Position numbers and translations under genes: made by a program | Shown: positions 45,183 through 52,301 of the stretch, piece after piece | Layout of the letters: every line of letters starts with the position of its first letter | Position numbering within the stretch: position 1 is the first letter of the stretch | Notes under the pieces: generated by a model | Seen by the model: only the letters and a program-made list of their open reading frames with translations | Databases searched by the model: none | What the model was told of the DNA's origin: nothing | Source of the DNA: Candidatus Paceibacterota bacterium | GTDB lineage: Bacteria > Actinomycetota > Actinomycetes > Nanopelagicales > Nanopelagicaceae | Length of the DNA stretch: 64,000 nt | NCBI GenBank assembly: GCA_035530615.1 | Contig: DATKUL010000002.1 | Coordinates: 868,001 to 932,000, forward strand | Direction: 5' to 3'

Positions 45183-46777
45183 CACACTGGCTCCGTGTGC
45201 TGTTCGGCGGCCCATGTTCGAAGCAGACGCGCGACCTCAGCCGGACGCGCTTCGATATAACTGCTCACCTGCGAGAGCGCCACGTCGGACGCAACTTCCA
45301 TGCCCGGAGGTCCTGCAATAACCGGCAATTCAATAACGGGACGGGGCGCATCCTCGCGCGCAAGTACCCGTGGCCCTGTTTGGGTGAATCCCGGGACCTG
45401 AATCTCGTCGTAACGTGGGCGACGTGCCGCGCGAAGAGCAAAGAACATCATCGCCATAATCAGCAGAGCCAACACAACAACCTCTGCTGCGTGCTCCAGA
45501 GGCAGACGCGACCTGGAACCAGTCGTAGCGGGAGATGTCAGGTTGGTTGAGGCAAACCGCGTCACGGTCACCGCCACCTGGTCGCCGCTGGTCGTATCCA
45601 AACCAGCAGCCGCAGTGACCAAGGAGGTCACAGCAGCCTGACTGATCTTGGTCTTGGCCGCGGAATTCAACAAGACGGCAATGGAGGTCTTTACTACTTG
45701 ACCCGGAGCTTGTTTCACGGTCTGGGTCACCTGACCCACGGCGTTGGTCACCTGGCTGCTGGTCGAGGTGTAATTGCCGCTGGACGATGTCGCCACTGGC
45801 GGCGTGCCCGACCCCAGAACTCCCGATGGGGGCGCTCCAGTACCGGTGTAGGTCTGACTTGAGGTGGTCTGACCCGTGGGGACCACGATCGGCTTTCCCT
45901 CGGCGTCCACCTGAAACCCCACGGTCGTCGTACTCTGCTGATCGAAGTTCAATAGGGCGTGAACCTGGACCACGGCATTACCCGCACCCACGACTCGATT
46001 CAACAGAGCCTCGATAGCCTTTGCCAGTTGGTTGTTATAGGCAATGGTCTGCGCACTCTCCGATGAACCCGTTCCGCCTGATGTATCCCCCATCGTCGAC
46101 AATACGTCGCCGTGGTTGTCCACAACGGTGACATCGGAGGCGGAGAGTCCGGGTGTCGCTGATGCCGCCAAATGCACTATGGCAGTCACCTGTCCAGACG
46201 TTAACGTGGCACCCGGGAGTAGATTAACAAGGATCGAAGCGGTCGGCGTCGGTTGGTCGCCAATGGCAAAGGAACTCTGCGCGGGGATGACAAGGATCAC
46301 CCGAGCCGACGCAATTCCCTGGATGGACTCGATGGTCTGTTGGAGTTGTTCCTCTAATGCCTGCTGATATTCAACCTGTTGCACGAACTGCGACGTGGTG
46401 ATTCCGCTCTTGGCAAGATTGGAGAAACCCACGGTGCCCGAACTAGGTAGGCCTTGCTCAGCCAGGGTGACTCGCTCCTGATCCACCAGTTGTGCGGGGA
46501 CCAGAACCGTAGTACCTCCGCTGCTCAACTTGTAGGGAACATTCGCGGCGGTCAATGCAGTGGTCACCGCCCCAGCGTCCGAGGCCCGGAGGTTAGTGAA
46601 AAGCGGTTGGAAATTAGGTTGGGACTCTATGCGCATGAAAGCCACCCCTGCTATGACCAGACCGATCACCGACAGACCGGTCATCACCTTCTGACCGGCC
46701 GTGAAGCCTGAGAGCACAGACGCTGTACGGCTACGTACAGCGTTCAAGGTGTCGGTAGCGAGAGGGGATAAGACCAT
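45182..46777 (-). CDS. fliF: flagellar MS-ring protein FliF
   Basis: 531 residues with two membrane helices, one near residue 30 (VMTGLSVIGLVIAGVAFM) and one near 440 (AAEVVVLALLIMAMMFFAL). The ring-building motif between them includes VEYQQALEEQLQQTIESI and ASARVILVIPAQSSF. FliF forms the membrane base of the flagellum. The C-terminal tail contacts FliG, encoded next. Confidence 0.96.
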   Translation of the reverse strand: MVLSPLATDTLNAVRSRTASVLSGFTAGQKVMTGLSVIGLVIAGVAFMRIESQPNFQPLFTNLRASDAGAVTTALTAANVPYKLSSGGTTVLVPAQLVDQERVTLAEQGLPSSGTVGFSNLAKSGITTSQFVQQVEYQQALEEQLQQTIESIQGIASARVILVIPAQSSFAIGDQPTPTASILVNLLPGATLTSGQVTAIVHLAASATPGLSASDVTVVDNHGDVLSTMGDTSGGTGSSESAQTIAYNNQLAKAIEALLNRVVGAGNAVVQVHALLNFDQQSTTTVGFQVDAEGKPIVVPTGQTTSSQTYTGTGAPPSGVLGSGTPPVATSSSGNYTSTSSQVTNAVGQVTQTVKQAPGQVVKTSIAVLLNSAAKTKISQAAVTSLVTAAAGLDTTSGDQVAVTVTRFASTNLTSPATTGSRSRLPLEHAAEVVVLALLIMAMMFFALRAARRPRYDEIQVPGFTQTGPRVLAREDAPRPVIELPVIAGPPGMEVASDVALSQVSSYIEARPAEVARLLRTWAAEQHTEPV

Positions 46778-46781
46778 AGAT

Positions 46782-47096
46782 TTAGAGCTGCATGTTCATG
46801 ATCGTGTTCAAGGAAGTAACCGCTCTGCTGGCCAGGGCGCTGGCCAGTTGCGTGTCCAGAGTGGCAACAATGGAAGCCACCGTGGCATCCACCACCGTGG
46901 CATTGCCTGCCACCGCTTGGAGTGAGAGGTTTGTGGCGTTGTTGGTGACCTCGTTCAGCGAATCAATAGCCTGACCGAGGATGTTCTGGAAAGAACCCGA
47001 TGTCGCTGCGCCAGAGGCTCCCAGAGCTTGCGCGGCACCCGAGCCCGCTGTGGCAGAGATCGAAGGAATTGCGGGGATAGAGGAAATTATCATCAT
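46782..47096 (-). CDS. fliE: flagellar MS-ring/rod adaptor FliE
   Basis: 104 residues. SFQNILGQAIDSLNEVTNNA and the end LDTQLASALASRAVTSLNTIM correspond to FliE. It joins the MS ring to the rod. Four bases upstream of fliF and overlapping flgC by one base. Confidence 0.92.
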   Translation of the reverse strand: MMIISSIPAIPSISATAGSGAAQALGASGAATSGSFQNILGQAIDSLNEVTNNATNLSLQAVAGNATVVDATVASIVATLDTQLASALASRAVTSLNTIMNMQL

Positions 47097-47518
47097 CAGG
47101 CCTTGATGTTAAGAATAGCCTGATAGGCATCTTTGGCGTTGGACATAACTTTGGCGTTGGCTTGATAGGAGGTCTGAGCCTGGATGAGACTTGTCATCTG
47201 GGTCGCAAGGTCAACTGCCGGATATTCCACCAACCCTTCGGCATTAGCCAAAGGGTTGTTCGGTTCGTACTGCATTCGACCCTTCGCAGAGCCGAGTTCA
47301 ATGGCGTTGACCTGAACTCCTGAGTCTGCTCCGGGGCCCCACGGACCCGACGGCCCGACCCGCTGACCAGCATTGACAGACTGCGCTCGGTAGACGGGTT
47401 GACCTGGGGTCACCGCGTCATTCATGTTGGCGACGTTGCTAGAGATGGTGTCAATCCATGTCTGGTTGACAGTGACTCCGGTACCGGCGGTATTCACGGC
47501 ACTCCATGTTGAACTCAT
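47096..47518 (-). CDS. flgC: proximal rod protein FlgC
   Basis: 140 residues. The N-terminal DTISSNVANMNDAVTPGQPV and C-terminal VDLATQMTSLIQAQTSYQAN are the rod-family ends, with the FlgC-specific EPNNPLANAEGLVEYPAVDL. Second gene of the flgB operon. Confidence 0.95.
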   Translation of the reverse strand: MSSTWSAVNTAGTGVTVNQTWIDTISSNVANMNDAVTPGQPVYRAQSVNAGQRVGPSGPWGPGADSGVQVNAIELGSAKGRMQYEPNNPLANAEGLVEYPAVDLATQMTSLIQAQTSYQANAKVMSNAKDAYQAILNIKA

Positions 47519-47526
47519 GTGACCTC

Positions 47527-47865
47527 CTAGGCAGAAAGAGCGGCGGAAAGGATCGCGAATTGGGCACTGAGGGCATTGGCCACCAACTTGTTCTCGAGAT
47601 TGTTCTCCTGCAACAGGGTCATCTCGGCCGCGATAGAGACGTTGTTGCCGTTGACCCCCGCTGGCAGGCCCTCAGGGATGAGCGTCATCGTGGCACTTCC
47701 ACCTTGTTGTAATGCCGCAGCCAGCGAGTCTTGGAAAGTGACCTGATTGGCTTGGTAGCCCGGGGTGTCCTGGTTGGCAATATTGTTCGCGATTGTCTGC
47801 TGTTGACTGACAACGGCGTTAAGCGCAAACTGCAAAACACCGATGGACTGAGTGGCGTCGGCCAT
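47527..47865 (-). CDS. flgB: proximal rod protein FlgB
   Basis: 112 residues. QQQTIANNIANQDTPGYQAN is the rod signature; the C-terminus EMTLLQENNLENKLVANALS is typical of FlgB. It heads the large basal-body operon and is preceded by a sigma-28 promoter and a leader with GGA motifs. GAGGAG lies upstream of the ATG. Confidence 0.95.
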   Translation of the reverse strand: MADATQSIGVLQFALNAVVSQQQTIANNIANQDTPGYQANQVTFQDSLAAALQQGGSATMTLIPEGLPAGVNGNNVSIAAEMTLLQENNLENKLVANALSAQFAILSAALSA

Positions 47866-47915
47866 GACGGCTCCTCGCTCTAACTATGGGGATTCAACCA
47901 TCCTGGCCCTATGTC

Positions 47916-47930
47916 GAGCGATCCTTGCTC
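47916..47930 (-). promoter_or_regulatory. GGA-loop hairpin in flgB leader (putative CsrA site)
   Basis: On the minus strand GAGC-AAGGATC-GCTC places GGA in the loop. The core GCAAGGAT is identical to that of the fliC leader hairpin and close to the known CsrA consensus (ACARGGAUGU). Another AGGATG follows 17 bases on. Confidence 0.55.
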
Positions 47931-47937
47931 AGGGGTA

Positions 47938-47965
47938 TCTACGGCCTACAGGTGGCAGAAGTTGA
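47938..47965 (-). promoter_or_regulatory. sigma-28 promoter of the flgB operon
   Basis: Minus strand TCAA (47965-47962), 16 bases, GCCGTAGA (47945-47938). The word CTCAACTTCTG around the -35 is nearly the same as at fliC (CTCAACTTTTG). Start of transcription is predicted near 47931. Confidence 0.7.
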
Positions 47966-47987
47966 GGGGGCGGTCAAAAAGTTCCCT

Positions 47988-48275
47988 TCACATATCTGTC
48001 TCGAGATAACTTGCTAATCGATCCGCCTGGTGGGGACTCTGCCGCGCCGAAGGAGGCCGATTGGCAATCACCCTCATACGGGCGCTCACCTCCACCGCCA
48101 CCTGATCACAGGCATCGCGAAGTCGACGCGCTTGGTCACGGTAGTCATCAGGAATGGGATCTGTCGGTCGGGTAGGTGGCTCCGCAGGAAAATCAGATCC
48201 GACCTGCGCGGCCTGGCGGATGGCCAACACATAGTTGGTCATCTCCGCCAGATATTCATCCCACGTCCGGGCCAT
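47988..48275 (-). CDS. small flagellar protein downstream of fliS (FliT-like position)
   Basis: About 95 residues from the ATG at 48275; earlier in-frame starts (48290, 48320) overlap fliS more. The sequence is helical and charged (TWDEYLAEMTNYVLAIRQAA, DQARRLRDACDQVAVEVSAR). No family motif is recognised; fliD-fliS-this order is that of fliDST, so a FliT-like chaperone is possible. Confidence 0.55.
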   Translation of the reverse strand: MARTWDEYLAEMTNYVLAIRQAAQVGSDFPAEPPTRPTDPIPDDYRDQARRLRDACDQVAVEVSARMRVIANRPPSARQSPHQADRLASYLETDM

Positions 48276-48657
48276 GGTCGCTCTGTCCATTGGCATCGAC
48301 TGCGCCACGCCAGGCTTCATGAATCGGTTGGAACAATCTGGCGCACTCGCGCACTAACTCAAGATTCTTCTCCAGATTGGCCTTGATGAGATGGCCTTCA
48401 ATGAATGCGTACACCGAGAGCAACTCGTGCCCACCCTCGAATCCATCGGGATTAAGCGCCCAGCGCAGCATTCGGATGCTGCGCTGGGCATGTTGCAGAT
48501 TCCGATCCACAACCTCATAGTCACTCTCCTGGATGCCGACTTCAGCTCGAGCAATGTCGGCCGCCAAGCGATCACAAATCATGATGAGAAGATGTGGACC
48601 GTCTGCGGTTTTAACCGATTGATCCTGATAGGCAAGGGCGGGGTTGCGAACTGACAC
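48256..48657 (-). CDS. fliS: flagellin export chaperone FliS
   Basis: 133 residues. AYQDQSVKTADGPHLLIMIC near the start, and the four-helix body with NLQHAQRSIRMLRWALNPDG and LLSVYAFIEGHLIKANLEKN, match FliS. It binds the C-terminus of flagellin and prevents premature polymerisation. Lies 12 bases after fliD. Confidence 0.93.
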   Translation of the reverse strand: MSVRNPALAYQDQSVKTADGPHLLIMICDRLAADIARAEVGIQESDYEVVDRNLQHAQRSIRMLRWALNPDGFEGGHELLSVYAFIEGHLIKANLEKNLELVRECARLFQPIHEAWRGAVDANGQSDHGPDVG

Positions 48658-48669
48658 TCTCCAGATTCC

Positions 48670-51183
48670 TTAACCGATGCTCAACGTGGAGCCGGAGGAG
48701 AACAATGACGTCGATGTTGCGGCGGCCGAAGACAACGACAAAAACTTGCTCTCTGACGTGAGTCGAGCTAACACCCTCTCCATATTGACGAACTCCCGGG
48801 TCAGCATCTCCTGCTGAATGCTGATCAGTTGCTTCCGTTGGACGATTTCGTTCATCACGTTGGCCAAAGTGTTGGTCAGGCCAGTGATTGTGGCTGGTAT
48901 CTGTCCACCGGGCGATGCTGTTACCTGATAGGCCACATTAGCCAGACTCTGGGCGAAACCGGGGTTGTAGTTGACTGTGCCAAGTGAGGTGGCTGTGACG
49001 ATACCCGGTGTGCCCACTTGGAGAAAGAGTCCATTGGCGGGATCGGCCTGGTTGGCCAGGGAGAGCATCTGACCCGATCCTGTGGCTGCCTGACCGTTAA
49101 TAGTTCCAGCCACATCAATGCCGGTATAGGTCGCACCTGATGTGAGGAGTCCCAACTGATCGGTGCCCGAGGCGCCGACCGTAAAAGTGGCCGTCGAACC
49201 GTAATCGGCGGAGGTAAGTTGCATTTGGTAGGACCCAGGCACGCCAGTCAGGGAGGCCGACGCACCGATCCCTGCCGCGGCCAACGCCGCGTTGATACCG
49301 CTGGCCACGGCGGCAATACTCTGACCAGCACCGATCGTATAGGTGACGGTGCTCGTGCCCGACGTGATTGTGTAGGTTTCTGCAGCAGCCAGAGTTGAGG
49401 TAGTCGCAGCGAATGCAGCCGAACCAACATCAAGAGCCTGGGACGCCGACTGACTGATCGACACCGCGTAACTACCCGGCGTTGTCATGTCTGTAGCACC
49501 CACGACGCTGACTTGACCGGCGTAGGCTGCATTCGCAGGGGAGAATGTCCCGCCTACGGTGAACATAGACCGAACTGCAGTGGGGTTTGCGTTGTAGGCC
49601 GATACAAACGCACTCTCATTAAAGGTGATGGTGCCCGTCGAGGTGATCGCCAACCCAGCAGATTCTCCGGGTGTGCCACTAGATCCAGCCGCCGAGGTGC
49701 CAATAGCGTTGCCCACAACGGACAAGATCCGCTGAGCCAGCGCGCCAATCGAAGTCTGACCGTTGAGAGGGCCTGCGACGCGGGTCGCCGGGTTGTAAGC
49801 GGTTTCGGTCGAAATGAACGAGAGAATCTTATTAGCCGCATCGACCAGCGCCGATACCTGACTGGCCATCTTGGAGCCGTCAGGTGCGATCGTGAGTGTC
49901 ACTGGAGTCGCACTCACCTGCGAAAGCGTCGCCGTCAGGCCGGGAAGCAGTCCTGTCACCGTGTTGGCGGAAGAAACCACCTGCAGACCACCCACTCCAC
50001 CCACCGAAATGATGGAATTCTGGGCAGCGGTCGTGGTCTGCATGATCCCGAGCGATGAGGTCGAGAACGCCTGGGTGTCGATTGTCGCCGCCCCTGTCAA
50101 TCCAGTCTTTAAGGATGTGATCTCCAGGACGTACTGGTTCGTGCCAACCTGCAGAGCGGTTGCGCTCACCCCGACATTTGCTCCGTTAATGGCGTTCACC
50201 ACTGATGCTAGAGACCCGTTGCCCACCGACACGTTCTGGGCGCTCATGCTCCCCAGATTCAAACTGCCGGAGAGATTGGCCGTTATCGATCCCCCACTCC
50301 CGGAGGCAAGAACAACCTGTGTCGTGCCGGTGGCGGCAATGCTTGTCACCGTCGTGGCCGTACCGTCAACGTTGATGATCCCGTCTGTGCCCGCGACAAT
50401 CGGACTGGTCGCCAACCCCACCGTGGCAAGTGCGCTACCTCCGGTGATTTGTAACGAGGCGGTCGAACCCTGATGAGCGGTAGCGATCGACAGAGCCCCG
50501 CCCGCCCCAACCGAGGCATTAAGCGTGCCACCTGAGGCTTGGGTGATTGCCTGGGTCAACTGCGTTGGAGTGTAGTTCCCCGTCGCGATGGTGAGGGTCG
50601 AAGCGACGCCGTCGACGCTCACGTCGATCGTGTTATTGGCCGATGTGATCGAGGTACTTCCCGCGAGCGCAGTACTGCCCGCCACCGTTGCACCGGTAGA
50701 GGCTTGAGTCACACTAATTGTATGAGCCCCCGCTAAAAGCGCAGCCTGACCACCAAAAGAGGCAACTCCTATGGCGGCGCCACCTGATCCGACCAGGTAA
50801 TTCCCAGAGGCCACCACGTTACTCGTCGCGGAAACCGTGCCCGCCGATATCTGGGTTGATCCCGTAGCTAACTGGTTCACGGCAAAGGTAATCGACCCGG
50901 CCTGGCTACCCGAAGTAATTGCACCAGTGGCGGCAAAGGAGTTGGACGAACCAACCGAGAAGGCTTGCGCAAAAGCCAATGGGTTGGACAGAGCATCACC
51001 AGCCTGTTTCATGGCAAGCAGGCCAGAGTTGATGGTCTGGTAGTCGGAAATCTGGGTATTCAGCATGGCCTGCCGCGACTGCAGTACCTGCAGCGGATAT
51101 TGGAAGATTGCCATCTGCGCATTGATAATCTGGCTGGTGTTGAGTCCCGATAACAGTCCACCAAAACTTACTGGTCCTGACAT
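48670..51183 (-). CDS. fliD: flagellar filament cap protein FliD
   Basis: 837 residues from the ATG at 51183 (GGAGAG upstream), much longer than the usual 450-600. The N-terminal SFGGLLSGLNTSQIINAQM and C-terminal IQQEMLTREFVNMERVLARL are FliD ends. The long middle has repeated Ala/Ser/Thr/Gly-rich flagellin-hook units (ITSGSQAGSITFAVNQLATG; ITSGTSTVTYTIGAGQSI), probably surface-exposed domains. Length and composition suggest extra cap domains. Confidence 0.92.
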   Translation of the reverse strand: MSGPVSFGGLLSGLNTSQIINAQMAIFQYPLQVLQSRQAMLNTQISDYQTINSGLLAMKQAGDALSNPLAFAQAFSVGSSNSFAATGAITSGSQAGSITFAVNQLATGSTQISAGTVSATSNVVASGNYLVGSGGAAIGVASFGGQAALLAGAHTISVTQASTGATVAGSTALAGSTSITSANNTIDVSVDGVASTLTIATGNYTPTQLTQAITQASGGTLNASVGAGGALSIATAHQGSTASLQITGGSALATVGLATSPIVAGTDGIINVDGTATTVTSIAATGTTQVVLASGSGGSITANLSGSLNLGSMSAQNVSVGNGSLASVVNAINGANVGVSATALQVGTNQYVLEITSLKTGLTGAATIDTQAFSTSSLGIMQTTTAAQNSIISVGGVGGLQVVSSANTVTGLLPGLTATLSQVSATPVTLTIAPDGSKMASQVSALVDAANKILSFISTETAYNPATRVAGPLNGQTSIGALAQRILSVVGNAIGTSAAGSSGTPGESAGLAITSTGTITFNESAFVSAYNANPTAVRSMFTVGGTFSPANAAYAGQVSVVGATDMTTPGSYAVSISQSASQALDVGSAAFAATTSTLAAAETYTITSGTSTVTYTIGAGQSIAAVASGINAALAAAGIGASASLTGVPGSYQMQLTSADYGSTATFTVGASGTDQLGLLTSGATYTGIDVAGTINGQAATGSGQMLSLANQADPANGLFLQVGTPGIVTATSLGTVNYNPGFAQSLANVAYQVTASPGGQIPATITGLTNTLANVMNEIVQRKQLISIQQEMLTREFVNMERVLARLTSESKFLSLSSAAATSTSLFSSGSTLSIG

Positions 51184-51216
51184 GAGCGTCACTCTCCATT
51201 CTTGACCTTGTACTTT

Positions 51217-51245
51217 TCGATGGCGTGATGGTTTCCTAATCTTGA
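51217..51245 (-). promoter_or_regulatory. possible weak sigma-28 promoter of fliD
   Basis: Minus strand TCAA (51245-51242), 17 bases, GCCATCGA (51224-51217). Spacing differs by one base from the other flagellar promoters and the -10 box is poorer. Confidence 0.3.
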
Positions 51246-51295
51246 TGGGGGAACCTGCTCTCACGTCTCACAGACGTATCCCATGAATAAAATCC

Positions 51296-51330
51296 GTCAC
51301 ACTCCGGGAAGTGAAGGCCCGGAGTGTGAC
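51296..51330 (-). terminator. fliC terminator
   Basis: A perfect 13-base inverted repeat (GTCACACTCCGGG and its complement) with a 9-base loop lies 8 bases past the fliC stop, followed on the minus strand by GGATTTTATT. A strong intrinsic terminator that would isolate fliC from fliD. Confidence 0.85.
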
Positions 51331-51337
51331 GGTTCGA

Positions 51338-52174
51338 TTACTGGAGTAGTTTCTGCGCCAAACTTGGTAGGTTCTGGGCTTGGTACAGAACCGACATACC
51401 CGCCTGTTGGAGAATCTGCAACGAGGCAAACCTGGTCGTCGCTTCCGCAACGTCCACGTTCACCAGGTTGGCATGAGCCGCGTCGATGTTCTCCTTCGCG
51501 GTCACCAGGTTGGAAGACAGTGATGTCATCCGGTTCTGGGTGGCACCGACGTTGGCCGCCTGGAGCGCAACCGAGGAAATCGCCGCCTGTACGGCAGTCA
51601 TCGCTGCCTGAGCTGCCGCTACCGTTCCAACACTGACCGAAGCGGAACTCACAGCCAACGCGCTCGAACTCGAATCAGCGATCGAAAGCGAAACTTGGTT
51701 ACTCGTAGTGTTATACGGACCAACCTGGAAAATCTGAGCAGTGTACGAACCATCCAGCAGAGAAGTTCCACCGAAGTTCGTACTTGCGGCAATCTGATCC
51801 AATTGGGCCTGCAGTGACGCAAACTGCGCCTGAGTTGCCGCCATTGTGGTGGCGGTCTGGGTACCACCGTTGGCAACCTGGGTAGCAAGAATGTTCATGG
51901 TCTGGAGGATAGAGGCTTCCTGACCCAGCGCGCCCTGTGCCGTTTGGAGCACCGACACAGCGCTCTGCACGTTGCTGATCGCCTGGGTGTAACCATTGCC
52001 TTGTTGTTCCAGATACTGCCCGATCACATACCCCGCAGGATTGTCGGAAGCCGATTGAATCTGTAAGCCTGACGAGAGCTGGCTGACGACTTTAGAAAGT
52101 GCAGTATACGTATTGGCAAGACTGTTGTATGAATTTACAGCCGAGGCGTTGTAATTGATATCGATACCCGCCAT
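51338..52174 (-). CDS. fliC: flagellin
   Basis: 278 residues from the ATG at 52174, chosen for the CAGGAGGAC site 10 bases upstream. The N-terminal helices (LSSGLQIQSASDNPAGYVIG) and C-terminal helices (ENIDAAHANLVNVDVAEATT, ending QNLPSLAQKLLQ) are the D0/D1 core; the central D2/D3 domain is almost absent, so the filament surface is mostly D1. The C-terminal hydrophobic residues bind FliS. Serines and threonines in the centre (SIADSSSSALAVSSASVSVG) are candidate glycosylation sites for the nearby glycosyltransferase. Confidence 0.95.
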   Translation of the reverse strand: MAGIDINYNASAVNSYNSLANTYTALSKVVSQLSSGLQIQSASDNPAGYVIGQYLEQQGNGYTQAISNVQSAVSVLQTAQGALGQEASILQTMNILATQVANGGTQTATTMAATQAQFASLQAQLDQIAASTNFGGTSLLDGSYTAQIFQVGPYNTTSNQVSLSIADSSSSALAVSSASVSVGTVAAAQAAMTAVQAAISSVALQAANVGATQNRMTSLSSNLVTAKENIDAAHANLVNVDVAEATTRFASLQILQQAGMSVLYQAQNLPSLAQKLLQ

Positions 52175-52199
52175 GGGATTTGTCCTCCTGTTGACTAGA

Positions 52200-52232
52200 T
52201 CTTTCCGAAGAAAGACGGGGCATCCTTGCCCC
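52200..52232 (-). promoter_or_regulatory. fliC leader hairpins (putative CsrA site)
   Basis: Right after the predicted transcript start, GGGGCA-AGGA-TGCCCC (52217-52232) is a perfect stem with an AGGA tetraloop. Next comes TCTTTC-TTCG-GAAAGA (52200-52215), a stem with the stable UUCG loop. The Shine-Dalgarno CAGGAGGA further on offers a second GGA. Two GGA sites, one in a hairpin, is the standard CsrA repression layout. Confidence 0.65.
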
Positions 52233-52239
52233 ACACTCA

Positions 52240-52267
52240 CATACGGACCATGAGGGCCAAAAGTTGA
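52240..52267 (-). promoter_or_regulatory. sigma-28 promoter of fliC
   Basis: Minus strand TCAA (52267-52264), 16 bases, TCCGTATG (52247-52240). Transcription is predicted to begin near 52233, at the foot of the leader hairpin. Confidence 0.65.
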
Positions 52268-52301
52268 GTGGGCTACAAAACTTCTTTACCTGGCCGAGGC
52301 A

